From Candidatus Methylarchaceae archaeon HK01M (GTDB lineage Archaea > Thermoproteota > Nitrososphaeria > Nitrososphaerales > JACAEJ01), in contig JAKLZD010000119.1 in NCBI GenBank assembly GCA_024256245.1, positions 1-9,321 on the forward strand: DNA of 9,321 nt, given 5' to 3'. A program made the translations under genes and the position numbers. Shown in pieces: positions 1-6,867 of the stretch (position 1 is the stretch's first letter; each line of letters begins with the position of its first letter). The notes below the pieces were generated by a model that saw only the letters and a list, made by a program, of their open reading frames with translations, made no database searches and was not told the DNA's origin.

Positions 1-36
1 TCTACCTATTTGGGTCTATGATGATTAAAACTGTTT

Positions 37-44
37 ATTTAAAT
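37..44 (+). promoter_or_regulatory. Candidate archaeal TATA box (ATTTAAAT)
   Basis: The symmetric string ATTTAAAT lies in a longer A/T block (34-54). Its centre is about 27 bp upstream of a TTG codon at 67 that opens a 25-codon frame, so it would fit a leaderless transcript starting near 67. It could instead drive a long leader for moeA, about 200 nt upstream. A/T-rich strings are common in such DNA, so the call is weak. Confidence 0.25.
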
Positions 45-66
45 ATTATTATAAGGACGCATCGAT

Positions 67-144
67 TTGAAAGAAGAAGAGAAAAAACTGGGAGAAGTTT
101 ACACCTATGCCTTGTTCTTATGGCAAAGAAATAGATTAAATTAA
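67..144 (+). CDS. Possible 25-residue small protein (TTG start)
   Basis: An open frame of 25 codons begins with TTG and ends with TAA at 142-144. The predicted peptide has a charged N-terminal half rich in Glu and Lys (starting MKEEEKKLGE) followed by a more hydrophobic, aromatic stretch ending in WQRNRLN. The in-frame codon series upstream is closed by a TAA at 52-54, so the frame cannot extend to the left. A TATA-like box is centred about 27 bp upstream of the TTG, and AAGGA lies at 53-57. I do not recognise the peptide. A frame this short can easily arise by chance, and it could also be part of an untranslated leader. Confidence 0.15.
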   Translation: MKEEEKKLGEVYTYALFLWQRNRLN

Positions 145-223
145 AAAAATAAATTCTTTGTCAAGCACTTTGTGTCCATAAAAAGGAGGCCAATAAAGAA
201 CTTGACAGTCAGCAGAACATTAA

Positions 224-268
224 ATGAAAAAGTTTACTAATTCGATGGTCGAACTACGAATAGTATGA
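224..268 (+). CDS. Possible 14-codon leader ORF coupled to moeA by an ATGA overlap
   Basis: A short frame reads MKKFTNSMVELRIV and ends at TGA 266-268. This stop overlaps the ATG of the downstream moeA gene (265-267) in an ATGA arrangement, the geometry of translationally coupled genes. No Shine-Dalgarno sequence lies at a useful distance, since GGAGG at 185-189 is 34 nt upstream. If the TATA-like box at 233-240 is the true promoter of moeA, transcription would start downstream of this ORF and it would never be translated. The two readings exclude each other, and chance occurrence is likely. Confidence 0.12.
   Translation: MKKFTNSMVELRIV
233..240 (+). promoter_or_regulatory. Candidate TATA box of moeA (leaderless start)
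   Basis: TTTACTAA is preceded by a purine-rich GAAAAAG that could serve as a TFB-recognition element. Its centre is about 28 bp upstream of the ATG at 265, the spacing expected when an archaeal transcript begins at its start codon. No Shine-Dalgarno sequence precedes the ATG, which agrees with a leaderless mRNA. The string is not a perfect consensus. Confidence 0.35.
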
Positions 269-1521
269 GATATAGATTTCTGAAGAAGTTGACCAAGATC
301 GATGATGCTACCACTCTTATCTTAAAGCATCTGAAGATAGAGCTTGGCAATGAGGAGATAGACTTCGATGAAAGCTTAGGCAGAGTGTTAGCAGAGGATG
401 TAATTTCAAGAATCGATATCCCCCCAGTGAATAAGTCTGCCGTCGATGGTTACGCAGTCAAAGGAGTTGATCTGATGTCTGCTTCTCGATACTCTCCATT
501 AAGGTTGAAAGTAGTGAAAGAAATCAAGATAGGCGAGAGACCTTCAAAGGGGGCTCAAGGGGCTGTAAAAGTTGCTACTGGAGCCGCTCTGCCCGATGGT
601 TTTGACACAGTCATCCCCGCCGAATACGTCGATCTTTTTGAAGATGATAAAATCGAAGTCTTGAGGAGTTTCCCTATAGGTGATAACGTCATCCAAAAAG
701 GGGAGGATGTCAAGAAGGGCAAAGTGGTTCTAAAAAAAGGTCGGATGATAAACCCCTTCGATATAGGGATGCTTGCTCAGCTAAAGAAGACGAAAGTCAG
801 AGTCCTTGAAAAGTTGCGCATAGTAATATTACCAACGGGGAGTGAGATGATCGAACCTAACGAAGAAGGGGATTTATACAAGACTGTCGATACGAATGCC
901 TATACTCTGTCTGCCCTATGCAGAGAACCATGGATGGAAGCTCATCACATCAAAGCTGTGAAGGATGATCTTGAAGCCCTTACAAAAGCCATCAGATCAG
1001 CTATAAGGAATAATCATGTCCTTATTACTACTGGAGGAACTTCGGTAGGAGAGCTCGACCTAGTTCCAGAGGCAATCCAAAGGGCTGGAAGTGTCAAATC
1101 GATGGTAAGGGGGATAGGGATTCGACCAGGGAGGCCGACAGGAGTAGCGGTGGTGGACAGCAAGCTAGTCTTCATGCTTTCTGGCTTCCCTACAGCATGT
1201 ATCATAGGCTTTATCGCCCTCGTCAGACCAATGTTGTATAAAGTTATCGATGCTTCAGAACCCCCAAAATCTATCGTCAGAGCCATACTGAAGTCTAAAG
1301 TGGCTTCTAGCCTTGGGGTAGCGAGTTATGTGAGAGTAAAAGTAAGGAGAGTAGGCGAAGAGCTATTTGCTGAACCAGTTAGAGTGATGGGATCGAGTTC
1401 CATCTCCTCTCTTACAGAGGCCAATGGCTTTCTAATAATACCGCTTGAATCAGAAGGCTTCGATAGCGGTTCAGAGGTACAGGTCCATCTCTATGACTCA
1501 ATTCAAGGAAAGGAATCTTAA
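265..1521 (+). CDS. moeA: Molybdopterin molybdenumtransferase MoeA (first of two)
   Basis: MoeA inserts molybdate or tungstate into adenylylated molybdopterin in the cytoplasm, the last common step of cofactor synthesis. The 418 residues match the usual MoeA length of about 400 and show the family motifs in order: PPVNKSAVDGYAV (53-65), TGAALPDGFDTVIPAE (105-120), GEDVKKG (146-152), PTGSEMIEP (190-198), TGGTSVGELD (256-265), RPGRPTG (287-293) and LSGFPT (305-310), then the C-terminal beta-rich domain IV (about 335-410). Several motif positions depart from the common forms: TGSEM for TGDEL, RPGRPT for KPGKPT and LSG for LPG. It may therefore be specialised relative to its neighbour, for example for one metal. 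The ATG at 265 is the first ATG in frame after a TAA at 238-240, and the N-terminus aligns with normal MoeA starts. The next gene begins at the base after its stop codon, so the two form an operon. Confidence 0.95.
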   Translation: MRYRFLKKLTKIDDATTLILKHLKIELGNEEIDFDESLGRVLAEDVISRIDIPPVNKSAVDGYAVKGVDLMSASRYSPLRLKVVKEIKIGERPSKGAQGAVKVATGAALPDGFDTVIPAEYVDLFEDDKIEVLRSFPIGDNVIQKGEDVKKGKVVLKKGRMINPFDIGMLAQLKKTKVRVLEKLRIVILPTGSEMIEPNEEGDLYKTVDTNAYTLSALCREPWMEAHHIKAVKDDLEALTKAIRSAIRNNHVLITTGGTSVGELDLVPEAIQRAGSVKSMVRGIGIRPGRPTGVAVVDSKLVFMLSGFPTACIIGFIALVRPMLYKVIDASEPPKSIVRAILKSKVASSLGVASYVRVKVRRVGEELFAEPVRVMGSSSISSLTEANGFLIIPLESEGFDSGSEVQVHLYDSIQGKES

Positions 1522-3372
1522 TTGGGAAGAGCAGTCTTCAAAAAGTTGGTCACTGTTGAAGAAGCACTTGAGGCCTTGTATGAACATGTGAAACCCAATC
1601 CTTTAGAGGTTGAAGAGGTAGAGATCAAAGAGGCTTACGGGAGGATTCTAGGCGAAGATGTGATCGCCAGAATCGATCTGCCCCCTTTTTCAAGGGCTAT
1701 TCTAGATGGCTATGCTGTCAGAGCCATAGATACATCCTTTGCGTCAGAAACGAACCCCACAAGGCTGAGGGTGATAGGCAGAATCCCCGCTGGTGAGCTT
1801 CCTTTATTGGAGGTTAAGGAGGGAGATTGTATCGAGATAGATACGGGTGCCTTCCTCCCAAAAGGCACAGACGCTGTAGTCCGAGTCGAAGACACGTCTA
1901 TTGATGGAGATGTAGTAAAGATATACGACTCAGTAGGAAGAGGCTCAGGCATAGCACCTATGGGCTCAGATGTATATCATGGTCAGTTCGTTATGAGTAA
2001 AAGTGAAGAGATTACAGCTGAGAAGGTTGGGGTGTTGGCGGGACTGGGCTACCACAAGGTCGATGTACTAATGAGGCCTCATGTTGCCATCTTCTCTACG
2101 GGAAACGAACTTATTGAACCAAGAGAAGAATTAGGAGCAACCAAGATTTACGATGTCAATCAATACTCTATAGGAGCTTTAGTCCAGAAGTCAGGTTGCA
2201 TACCGATCTATCTTGGCATAAAGAAAGACGAGGTCGAAGAAATCCGTGAAGCAGTTGTAGAAGGCTTAAGATGCGCCCATGTTGTAATAATGTCTGGCGG
2301 TACATCGGCTGGAGTCAGCGACTTAGCTTATAAGGTATTTGATGGACTTGGAGGTCCTGGTCTTATAGTTCATGGAATAGCCGCAAAGCCAGGGAAGCCC
2401 ACTATAATCGCAGCCATAGGTGATAAGCCCATCTTCGGGTTGCCAGGGTTTCCAGTCTCAGCTTTGGTCATCTACGGTCTGATTGTTGATCCTTTTCTGA
2501 GGGCTATGTCCGGAAAGAAGGGTGAAGTTAGGCGAAAGTTGAAGGCAAAACTGGCAACAAGGCACATATCTGATAGGGGGCGGAGAGAGTACCTCCCCGT
2601 ATTTTTAAAACATAGAAGAAAGGCTCTTAATGCAGTACCTGTTCTTGGAGGCTCTGGTGCAATAGCATCCCTCAGTTCTGCGGATGGTGTTGTGGAGATT
2701 CCTGAAAACGTTGATCTGATAGAGAAAGACGAAATTGTTAGAGTGGAGCTCTTCTCAGAGGTAAGATCGGCCGATATTATAGCTGTAGGCGACTCGAGTC
2801 CTATTTCACAGATAATCTTAGAAGAATTAAGAAGATCGGGTAGAAAAGTAAGGGCTGAGTTCAGGGGGCTTGAGCATGGTCTAACATGGGTCAGAGATGA
2901 AATCGCAGACCTTTTGGTTGCCTGCATACCGGAGGATGAGCTGTTTGACCCCCTTAGGTTTCCCTCCAAATTAACCAATCTAAGAAACTTTAAAATGAAG
3001 ATGGTTTGGGCCTCCTATGATAAGGAGATATTTTACCCAGGCTCGACATTTGCCTTGCCCCGAATCGGCTCGGGCCTAAGAAGGTATGCTGAAGAATGTA
3101 TCCGGAGGAAGGTAGAGAATTTCGATGTAATAGAAACATGGTCTTATGATGCATCTATGAATCTAGTCTTGAACCGAAGGGCTATATCTGCCCTATTACC
3201 TTTGTATACCGTTACAAAGTATGATGTTAAATTCATCGATGCATTTTGTGCAAATATTATATATCTTATTCGTGATGAGCTTCTTTCCACTAGAATAGGT
3301 AAGACTTTGCTTCGAAGGATAAGGAGTAAGGAACTGGACTTGACCTTGAGTTCTTTACAAGGAATATCTTAG
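1522..3372 (+). CDS. moeA: MoeA fused to a C-terminal diverged binding-protein-like domain
   Basis: This 616-residue protein is a full MoeA (about 1-410) plus a domain of about 200 residues. The MoeA part has PPFSRAILDGYAV (54-66), TGAFLPKGTDAVV (108-120), GSDVYHG (148-154), STGNELIEP (192-200), SGGTSAGVSD (258-267), KPGKPT (289-294) and LPGFPVS (307-313), close to the common forms. The tail (about 415-616) resembles the binding-protein-like domain (PBP_like family) found on some archaeal MoeA and ModE proteins. IAVGDSSPISQIILEEL (420-436) aligns with the start of that domain in the regulator at 4457-5560, and PRIGSGLRR (513-521) with its NRGLGSGTR motif. The tail has lost the GT of that motif and the usual GKADVGVG segment, so ligand binding may be altered. 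The start is TTG, placed directly after the TAA of the first moeA, with purine-rich AAGGAAAGGAA upstream. The VFKKLVTVEEALEAL sequence right after it is a typical MoeA N-terminus. The gene ends converge with a 4-bp overlap on the phosphodiesterase gene. Confidence 0.93.
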   Translation: MGRAVFKKLVTVEEALEALYEHVKPNPLEVEEVEIKEAYGRILGEDVIARIDLPPFSRAILDGYAVRAIDTSFASETNPTRLRVIGRIPAGELPLLEVKEGDCIEIDTGAFLPKGTDAVVRVEDTSIDGDVVKIYDSVGRGSGIAPMGSDVYHGQFVMSKSEEITAEKVGVLAGLGYHKVDVLMRPHVAIFSTGNELIEPREELGATKIYDVNQYSIGALVQKSGCIPIYLGIKKDEVEEIREAVVEGLRCAHVVIMSGGTSAGVSDLAYKVFDGLGGPGLIVHGIAAKPGKPTIIAAIGDKPIFGLPGFPVSALVIYGLIVDPFLRAMSGKKGEVRRKLKAKLATRHISDRGRREYLPVFLKHRRKALNAVPVLGGSGAIASLSSADGVVEIPENVDLIEKDEIVRVELFSEVRSADIIAVGDSSPISQIILEELRRSGRKVRAEFRGLEHGLTWVRDEIADLLVACIPEDELFDPLRFPSKLTNLRNFKMKMVWASYDKEIFYPGSTFALPRIGSGLRRYAEECIRRKVENFDVIETWSYDASMNLVLNRRAISALLPLYTVTKYDVKFIDAFCANIIYLIRDELLSTRIGKTLLRRIRSKELDLTLSSLQGIS

Positions 3373-4049
3373 GTACAACTTCTCAATCTTAAGATATCAG
3401 GTTTATTCGTGACGATCCCATCTACACCAATTTTGTTAAAGTAATTCATTTTATCAAGATCATCCACCGTCCAAGGATATACCTCAAGATCATACTTGTG
3501 GGCTTCTTCGACCATTTCTTGTGAGACGTACTTGTACTCAGGAAATAATACCTCCGCATGAGCACTTAATGCAAGCTCTGGCGGTCTGATAGGATGGCAC
3601 TTGAAGATGACCCCTGTCTTTATGATCGGATTCGCTTCCTTTACTTTCTTCACTATAGGATGGAAGAATGAAGTTATTATCGCCCCTCTAGCGATACCTT
3701 CTCTTTCAATGATCTTAGCTACAGACCTCTCTATATTCGTAACCTTTATCTCGATCACTAGTATGACTTTCTGCCTTACATAATCGATCACTTCTTTAAG
3801 AGTTGGAATCTTCTCTCCTTTCCCAGCATCCAGCTTCTTCAACTCCTCCAGAGTTAAGTCCTTGACATGCCCCTTACCATTCGTCGTCCTGTCAACACTC
3901 CCATCATGAATCACCACTATCTGACCGTCTTTACTAGATCGAACATCCACCTCGATCATATCCGCACGAACATCCAATGCCCTTTCGATGGCTCTTAAGG
4001 TGTTCTCTGGCTCGTAAGAAGAAGCTCCCCTATGGGCGATTATCAACAT
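3369..4049 (-). CDS. Glycerophosphodiester phosphodiesterase (GDPD family)
   Basis: GDPD enzymes hydrolyse glycerophosphodiesters to glycerol phosphate and an alcohol, using a TIM-barrel fold and a divalent metal. The 226-residue protein shows the whole active-site set: AHRGAS with H6 and R7, PENTL (14-18), EVDV (33-36), HD (48-49) followed by DRTTNGKG, EIK (100-102), the late barrel motif PWTVDD (192-197), and GIVTNKPD (211-218). No signal peptide or membrane segment is visible, so it is probably cytoplasmic. I chose the ATG at 4049. A longer reading from TTG at 4100 would add 17 residues, but these lie before the conserved first strand and would cover the TATA box at 4074-4081. That box sits about 28 bp from the ATG, which fits a leaderless mRNA. 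The natural substrate is unknown; archaeal lipid head-group turnover is one possibility. Its stop overlaps the end of the converging moeA fusion gene. Confidence 0.9.
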   Translation of the reverse strand: MLIIAHRGASSYEPENTLRAIERALDVRADMIEVDVRSSKDGQIVVIHDGSVDRTTNGKGHVKDLTLEELKKLDAGKGEKIPTLKEVIDYVRQKVILVIEIKVTNIERSVAKIIEREGIARGAIITSFFHPIVKKVKEANPIIKTGVIFKCHPIRPPELALSAHAEVLFPEYKYVSQEMVEEAHKYDLEVYPWTVDDLDKMNYFNKIGVDGIVTNKPDILRLRSCT

Positions 4050-4073
4050 ACTATTTATTTGATCGGAAGTAAC

Positions 4074-4081
4074 TTTTAAAA
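4074..4081. promoter_or_regulatory. Symmetric TATA box shared by two divergent genes
   Basis: TTTTAAAA reads the same on both strands. Its centre is about 28 bp from the ATG of the phosphodiesterase gene on the minus strand (4049) and about 31 bp from the ATG of the small gene on the plus strand (4109). The gap between the two start codons is only 59 bp, and no second clear TATA-like string lies in it. One element may therefore serve both directions, with leaderless transcripts on each side. The direction of each transcript would then be set by the flanking TFB-recognition bases. Confidence 0.55.
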
Positions 4082-4108
4082 TTAAGGGCTCATTTCCCAA
4101 TAAATGTA

Positions 4109-4444
4109 ATGGAAGACGATCTTGGGTTTAGCATGATAGACAAGCTCGTGAAGATGATCGAAGATAAGAAGCTTGGACTTGATCCTGAAGTCTTGGCATA
4201 CTGGTTCAAGATAATCGAAGCTGATGCCAAGTCTCTCTGTCCTGAGGATCTACGTGATTCCATATCCATGAAGCAAGACCCTGTCTTATGGATGAAGTTC
4301 AAGGTCAAATTATCGAGGCGCACAGTACCTTTTCTGATACAGGCTATAGAGAAGAATCTATCATTGATGCCTTATGCTACCCGACTTTACTTCATGAAGG
4401 TTGGCGAGATAATAGAGGACGAAGCCTCGCGCTTTTACGTTTAG
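4109..4444 (+). CDS. Conserved-looking small protein of unknown function
   Basis: I do not recognise this 111-residue protein. It has an acidic N-terminus (MEDD), no signal peptide, no membrane segment and a single Cys (C44). The pattern of hydrophobic and charged residues suggests a mostly helical soluble protein. Visible blocks are DPEVLAYWFKIIEADAKSL (25-43) and a basic stretch KFKVKLSRR (63-71), followed by a long helix-like segment and an acidic end. The ATG at 4109 is about 31 bp from the shared TATA box, and no Shine-Dalgarno sequence precedes it. A second ATG at codon 9 is possible. The gene is divergent from the phosphodiesterase gene and converges on the ModE-like gene with only 12 bp between the stop codons. 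The antisense frame here looks like a shadow. No function can be inferred from the neighbours with any strength. Confidence 0.65.
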   Translation: MEDDLGFSMIDKLVKMIEDKKLGLDPEVLAYWFKIIEADAKSLCPEDLRDSISMKQDPVLWMKFKVKLSRRTVPFLIQAIEKNLSLMPYATRLYFMKVGEIIEDEASRFYV

Positions 4445-4456
4445 GTAATCGATAAT

Positions 4457-5560
4457 CTAAGGCTCATAAATTATATTGCCAGTATCTTCTGCCATTCTAA
4501 TCCCTGAAGCTCTCCTCTCCAACTCTGACTTAAATCTATCAGAGCCAAGCATCTTTATGAATAAATTCACAAGGGGTTTCTTCAAACGTTTTCTATCTAT
4601 TACAAAGTCGAAATGCTCCTCCAATAATGGAACGAAATCCAGCCCAAATCTCTCAGCTGCAGCCCTTATGCCGACCCCTACATCGGCTTTACCATGGATC
4701 AAGGCCTTTGCTACCTCTGTATGAGAATTCACCTCTACATTATATCCCTTAATCCTTTGTGATACTTTTCTGGAATTTAGCCCCCTCTCCTCTGCCATCC
4801 TCCTTATCTCTCTATCAACAATGGATCTTGTCCCTGAGCCCAAACCTCTATTCACAAACTTCACATCCTTTTTAAGAAGGTCTCCAAACCCCTTGATATT
4901 CTTAGGGTTGCCTTTAACTAAAAGAAATCCTTGTTCACGCAGGTACCCCCTAACCATAATAGCTTTATCATCTATGAAGTATCTCTTTAGAAAAGGCACA
5001 TTGTACTCCCCCGTCACTTCATCAAGCAAGTGCACCCCTGCTATATCAGTCTCGCCAAGCATTACAGCAGCCAGCCCTCCAGATGAGCCTATACTGACAA
5101 ATTCTGATCTGAATTTCGACTCTTCCGCCAGTAACTCGATGAGAATCTCGATCCCAATACAATGGCTTCCAATTATAGATAGGTCTGGGACCGTGATTTC
5201 ATGACTGAAGAGTTTTGACTTGATTTTAAATTTCCCTATCTTATAAGATAACACTTCTTCTATTTGGTTTTCAAGGTTTTTGTATCCTTGTAAAATCGAT
5301 AATCCCGCCTCTGTAAGCTTGGCGCCCCCTCCAGAATCTCCACCCCTTCTCGCTTCTACGATGGGCTCTCCTAAGATCTTGCTGACTCGATCGATCGCAT
5401 TCCAAGCATGGGCGTAAGAGATCCCCAAAGATTTGGCTGTGCCCATGAAAGACCCGACCGTCTGTATCCCTTCGAGTATCTCTGCCTCCTTCTCCCCGAT
5501 CAGATATCTCCCATCAAACTCTAGCCATGCAGTAAAATTAGGAGTATATCTTAATCTCAT
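4457..5560 (-). CDS. ModE-type transcription regulator with binding-protein-like sensor domain
   Basis: This is probably a cytoplasmic regulator that responds to tungstate or molybdate. Residues about 20-105 form a ModE/LysR-type winged helix-turn-helix: GTAKSLGISYAHAWNAID (40-57) is the helix-turn-helix core, and RRGGDSGGGAKLTEAG (71-86) is the hallmark ModE wing. Instead of the Mop oxyanion-binding domains of E. coli ModE, residues about 125-350 form a binding-protein-like domain (PBP_like family). It has IIGSHCIGIEIL (129-140), SIGSSGGLAAVMLGETDIAG (156-175), VNRGLGSGTR (236-245) and GKADVGVGIRAAAE (290-303). The ATG at 5560 has no Shine-Dalgarno sequence and lies about 28 bp from a TATA box, so it is probably leaderless. 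That promoter overlaps a 15-base string also found upstream of tupA, which suggests autoregulation and control of the tungstate importer. The real ligand and the sign of control (repressor or activator) are not shown by the sequence. Confidence 0.88.
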   Translation of the reverse strand: MRLRYTPNFTAWLEFDGRYLIGEKEAEILEGIQTVGSFMGTAKSLGISYAHAWNAIDRVSKILGEPIVEARRGGDSGGGAKLTEAGLSILQGYKNLENQIEEVLSYKIGKFKIKSKLFSHEITVPDLSIIGSHCIGIEILIELLAEESKFRSEFVSIGSSGGLAAVMLGETDIAGVHLLDEVTGEYNVPFLKRYFIDDKAIMVRGYLREQGFLLVKGNPKNIKGFGDLLKKDVKFVNRGLGSGTRSIVDREIRRMAEERGLNSRKVSQRIKGYNVEVNSHTEVAKALIHGKADVGVGIRAAAERFGLDFVPLLEEHFDFVIDRKRLKKPLVNLFIKMLGSDRFKSELERRASGIRMAEDTGNIIYEP

Positions 5561-5584
5561 TCGATATGAATTGGAGCCGTTATA

Positions 5585-5592
5585 CTTATAAA
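5585..5592 (-). promoter_or_regulatory. TATA box of the ModE-like regulator gene
   Basis: On the minus strand this reads TTTATAAG, with its centre about 28 bp upstream of the ATG at 5560. That is the spacing expected for a leaderless archaeal transcript, and no Shine-Dalgarno sequence is present. It overlaps the first bases of the 15-base candidate operator at 5588-5602, so a bound regulator would compete with TBP/TFB. Confidence 0.6.
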
Positions 5593-5602
5593 GATATATC
5601 GA
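5588..5602. promoter_or_regulatory. Candidate operator, copy 1 (regulator gene promoter)
   Basis: ATAAAGATATATCGA is identical to positions 6878-6892 upstream of tupA, and both copies are preceded by CTTA. The core GATATATC is self-complementary. It overlaps the TATA box of the regulator gene and extends into the place where the TFB-recognition element would be. The 54-bp gap between fae-hps and the regulator gene also contains this site. The sequence recalls the TATATA-CG half-sites of bacterial ModE boxes. Binding by the adjacent regulator is an inference. Confidence 0.5.
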
Positions 5603-5614
5603 ACTTCAGGCATA

Positions 5615-6808
5615 CTATTCTACATGCACTCTGAAGATATCTATATCTAAGCCGATCAAAGTCAAGAATTCTCGGACTGCCTTTTCCACATCCTTGGCCT
5701 GAGTAATGTACCTGCCCACTATCAGAATATCTGCGCCAGCCTTAAGTACTTGCTGTGTGTTTCCTGGTTCTATTCCTCCTGCAACTGCCATAAGTATCTT
5801 CTTTCCCTTGAAGGTCTCCTTGATCTCTTTTATAAGATCCCATCTCGTCTTTCCTATCTTCTCTTCATCGATACCTCTGTGAAGTATTACGACTTCAGGG
5901 AGTTCTGTCAGTGACTTTAAAGTTCGAATAGGGTCTTCTACATCCATCATATCCACGAAAGAGTAGATTCCTAGCCTCTTCGCTTCATAGATGAACTTGT
6001 CCAGTGTATCCTTGGATGCCAGACCAGAAGCAACGACTGCATCAGCAGTCTCTTCATACGCCAGATCTACCTCGACTTGACCTACATCCAAGGTCTTCAA
6101 ATCTGCAACGACGAAGACATCTTTTGCGATCTCTCTCAGATCACGGATGACCTTGACCCCATACTTTTTGATTAGAGGAGTACCTGCCTCTAGGATTATT
6201 CTATCGCTCGCCGGCAATTGATTTATTATCGACTTCACCTTTTCAAGATCAGGGATGTCCAGAGCTATCTGTAGATAAGGTTGCATCCATAGTCTCGGAA
6301 CTCTGAAGCCCATGATTGCATGAGTAGCCCTGTCCTTATCATATATAATTTTATCAAGGGTTGGATAATTGATCAACGCTCTTTTAAGGGCCAACTTCGT
6401 GGCACCGTAGTTGTAGTGGTATATCTTTCTGTAATCTTTGGCTTCTGGATGGATGAATACGCTACAGACTATTACCCAATCATCGATCTTATCATTGGGG
6501 ATCACTCCTTCTTCTACAGAATCGGCGATAGCCTTTGCCACAGCTGCTTGAGCTGGACCGAATATCTTCGCAGCCTGATCCATGTTCTTTATGGTAACCT
6601 TCGGTACTATTAGAGTGAAAGGCTTAGGGGGCAAGTTAGGTCGAATGACTGCAAGTAATGGGGTATGACCTGCAGAAAGGGTTGTGATACCATTTGCGAA
6701 TGCCTGTCCCACAGGCCCCTCTTTATCGCCTATAATAAGGTCTATATGAGCGATTTCGTTCTCCTTCCCTATCAACGCTTCCCCTATAAGGTAAATACGG
6801 CTCGACAT
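5615..6808 (-). CDS. fae-hps: Bifunctional formaldehyde-activating enzyme / hexulose-6-phosphate synthase
   Basis: The 397-residue protein is an in-frame fusion of two cytoplasmic enzymes. The Fae part (1 to about 160) condenses formaldehyde with tetrahydromethanopterin to methylene-H4MPT. It has GEALIGKENEIAHIDLIIG (9-27) with H21 at the place of the Fae catalytic His, plus GHTPLLAVIRPNLPPKP (47-63) and KIFGPAQAAVAKAIADSV (81-98). The HPS part (about 165-397) is a TIM barrel that interconverts hexulose 6-phosphate with ribulose 5-phosphate and formaldehyde. It has LEAGTPLIKKYG (206-217), VADLKTLDVG (234-243), ILHRGID (308-314) and VAGGIEPGN (342-350). In archaea this fusion supplies ribulose phosphate for nucleotide synthesis and captures the released formaldehyde. 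The start ATG aligns with known Fae N-termini. It lies divergent from tupA and upstream of the ModE-like gene on the same strand; the latter appears to have its own promoter. There is no sign of truncation. Confidence 0.95.
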   Translation of the reverse strand: MSSRIYLIGEALIGKENEIAHIDLIIGDKEGPVGQAFANGITTLSAGHTPLLAVIRPNLPPKPFTLIVPKVTIKNMDQAAKIFGPAQAAVAKAIADSVEEGVIPNDKIDDWVIVCSVFIHPEAKDYRKIYHYNYGATKLALKRALINYPTLDKIIYDKDRATHAIMGFRVPRLWMQPYLQIALDIPDLEKVKSIINQLPASDRIILEAGTPLIKKYGVKVIRDLREIAKDVFVVADLKTLDVGQVEVDLAYEETADAVVASGLASKDTLDKFIYEAKRLGIYSFVDMMDVEDPIRTLKSLTELPEVVILHRGIDEEKIGKTRWDLIKEIKETFKGKKILMAVAGGIEPGNTQQVLKAGADILIVGRYITQAKDVEKAVREFLTLIGLDIDIFRVHVE

Positions 6809-6840
6809 TTTAGGGACACAAATTGGATAAAACAGCTTCT

Positions 6841-6848
6841 ATTTAAAT
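6841..6848 (-). promoter_or_regulatory. Candidate TATA box of fae-hps
   Basis: The symmetric string ATTTAAAT is centred about 36 bp upstream of the fae-hps ATG at 6808, which would give a leader of roughly 10 nt. A weaker alternative is TTTTATCC on the minus strand (plus-strand 6825-6832), only about 20 bp from the ATG. No Shine-Dalgarno sequence is visible. It lies about 20-60 bp from the tup operator region, so a regulator bound there need not block this promoter. Confidence 0.4.
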
Positions 6849-6867
6849 GCCTTACTGATCCCTATAC

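Larger units (their letters stand above)
1..264. other. AT-rich non-coding leader region upstream of the moeA pair
   Basis: No recognisable protein domain or structured RNA gene is visible here. The stretch is AT-rich and contains TATA-like strings at 34-50 and 233-240, a strong Shine-Dalgarno-like GGAGG at 185-189 with no ATG at a normal distance, and three very short open frames (67-144 from TTG, 202-240 from TTG, 224-268 from ATG). It could be the end of an upstream intergenic region plus a long 5' leader for moeA. The identity of the gene to the left of the window cannot be judged. Confidence 0.5.

Noticed and set aside
18..24. ATGATGA resembling the C box of an archaeal C/D guide RNA
   Set aside because: No CTGA D box follows at a suitable distance, and no C'/D' pair is visible.
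1..264. Possible molybdenum-cofactor riboswitch upstream of moeA
   Set aside because: No long paired stems or conserved riboswitch core could be traced by eye, and this riboswitch class is known mainly from bacteria.
2472..2978. 168-codon minus-strand frame inside the second moeA
   Set aside because: It is serine-rich with no recognisable domain and lies opposite conserved coding sequence; it is an antisense shadow.
4050..4100. TTG-initiated 17-residue extension of the phosphodiesterase
   Set aside because: It would place the TATA box inside the coding region, and the extra residues precede the conserved first strand with its HRG motif. The ATG at 4049 fits the family start.
4445..4456. Terminator between the converging small gene and the ModE-like gene
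   Set aside because: The gap is only 12 bp and has neither a T-run nor a hairpin.
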